Assembly (NCBI RefSeq): GCF_009829685.1
Contig: NZ_VWSD01000018.1
Location: 1-32,390 of the forward strand
Direction of reading: 5' to 3'
Length of the DNA stretch: 32,390 nucleotides
Origin: Cellulomonas citrea
GTDB taxonomy: Bacteria > Actinomycetota > Actinomycetes > Actinomycetales > Cellulomonadaceae
The notes beneath the pieces were generated by a model. That model worked only from the letters and a program-made list of their open reading frames with translations, was not told the DNA's origin and made no database searches. Every line of letters begins with the position of its first letter. Position 1 is the first letter of the stretch. Shown piece by piece: positions 31,984-32,390 of the stretch. The translations under genes were made by a program, and so were the position numbers.

Positions 31984-31987
31984 GTGA
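31790..31987 (+). CDS. possible upstream ORF coupled to rho
   Basis: An open frame of 65 codons (from ATG 31790; another ATG lies at 31832) ends with a TGA that overlaps the rho GTG by four bases (GTGA). The peptide begins MSCQDDPHARDAQG and has no recognised domain. 51 of its 65 codons end in G or C, lower than real genes in this window, and its own ribosome binding site is weak. It is either a coupled leader peptide or chance. Confidence 0.22.
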   Translation: MSCQDDPHARDAQGMSGSADGPGKHPSHARAAVARDTWLFETRAGTCRAGRSLLVGGPNEGKGPS

Positions 31988-32390
31988 CAGACATCATCGA
32001 CACCGCCGCGACCACGTCCGGCGGTTCCGCCCCGGCGCCTGCGCTCTCCGCGCTGCGCCTGCCCGAGCTGCAGGCGATGGCCGCCACGCTCGGGGTCAAG
32101 GGCACCTCCAAGATGCGCAAGGGCGATCTGCTCGCCGCCATCAGCGGCGCCGGGCAGCCGGCTGCGCAGCGGGCCGAGCGCACCGGCGCACCGGAGCCCG
32201 CCGCCGACCGGGCGCCGGCGCCCGAGCGCACCCGTGAGACGGCCCCCGAGCCCGCGCGCACCGCTGACGCCGAGGCCGCCCCGCAGCGCGCCCAGCGCCC
32301 GGCCCGGGCCGCGCGCAACGGCGAGACCGCCGGTCGCTCCGGCGAGCACGACGCAGCCGGCGACGGCCACGCCGAGCCCGCCGGTGAGCG
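31984..32390 (+). CDS. rho: transcription termination factor Rho, N-terminal part only
   Basis: The frame opens with GTG at 31984 behind GAGGGAAAGGG and runs off the window after 135 codons. Residues from about 20 to 55 (LSALRLPELQAMAATLGV, then KMRKGDLLAAI) are the Rho N-terminal SAP-like domain. An extended region rich in Ala, Pro, Arg and Glu follows, which is the low-complexity insertion typical of actinobacterial Rho before the RNA-binding cold-shock domain. The ATPase core lies beyond the window. Rho ends untranslated transcripts genome-wide. Its place downstream of thrB matches the common actinobacterial order, apart from the inserted peptide importer operon on the other strand. Confidence 0.93.
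   Translation, partial: MTDIIDTAATTSGGSAPAPALSALRLPELQAMAATLGVKGTSKMRKGDLLAAISGAGQPAAQRAERTGAPEPAADRAPAPERTRETAPEPARTADAEAAPQRAQRPARAARNGETAGRSGEHDAAGDGHAEPAGE

Noticed and set aside
1-32390. CRISPR arrays, insertion sequences or prophage genes
   Set aside because: No regularly spaced repeats, transposase motifs or phage genes were seen on either strand.

Overview
The window looks like chromosomal DNA from a high-GC actinobacterium, most likely of the Cellulomonas-like Micrococcales. This is inferred from three things: codons that nearly always end in G or C, the gene order tRNA-Arg / argS / lysA / hom / thrC / thrB / rho, and sugar-uptake operons without their own ATPase. I see no phage, insertion sequence or CRISPR array.

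Layout. (1) 1-668: the end of a yaaA-family gene on the minus strand, open at the window edge. (2) 788-8754: a LacI-type repressor, then an operon for a sugar-binding lipoprotein, two CUT1 permeases, a GH51 alpha-L-arabinofuranosidase and a GH31 alpha-xylosidase/alpha-glucosidase. The operon promoter (TTGAAC, 17 bp, TAGCCT) is overlapped by one of two identical GAACCGGTTC palindromes. The repressor very likely controls uptake and hydrolysis of arabinose-decorated plant oligosaccharides. (3) 8902-14728: a TetR regulator followed by an agmatine deiminase pathway: APC transporter, agmatine deiminase, putrescine carbamoyltransferase and carbamate kinase. Together they convert agmatine to putrescine, ammonia, CO2 and ATP. 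Two near-identical TTGTRCGTTTGTACA repeats upstream are the probable TetR operators.

(4) 14730-17715: a compact set of poorly characterised genes. These are a possible leaderless 37-residue ORF, a double Clp-N domain protein fused to an SRPBCC-like domain, a CPBP (Abi) intramembrane protease with all its motifs, a 42-residue protein and an unrecognised 192-residue protein. Neighbouring genes overlap, and the block stops at a tRNA-Arg(CCG) gene. This is my main candidate for an undescribed system. (5) 17723-18496: tRNA-Arg and a FadR/GntR regulator on the minus strand.

(6) 18612-25034: argS, lysA, hom, thrC and thrB, the aspartate-family amino acid block, with overlapping or closely spaced genes. 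(7) 25084-31457: a minus-strand peptide ABC importer operon (Tat lipoprotein, DppB, DppC, fused DppD-DppF) ending in a cytosolic GNAT-like/C39-like cysteine peptidase. Every junction overlaps by one or four bases. It sits between thrB and rho and is the second candidate for novelty. (8) 31458-32390: a shared intergenic region, a long rho leader with a possible coupled upstream ORF, and the first 135 codons of rho.

A recurring feature is a TANNNT hexamer exactly six bases before an ATG (lacI, the 37-residue ORF, argS), as expected for leaderless transcripts, which are common in actinobacteria.
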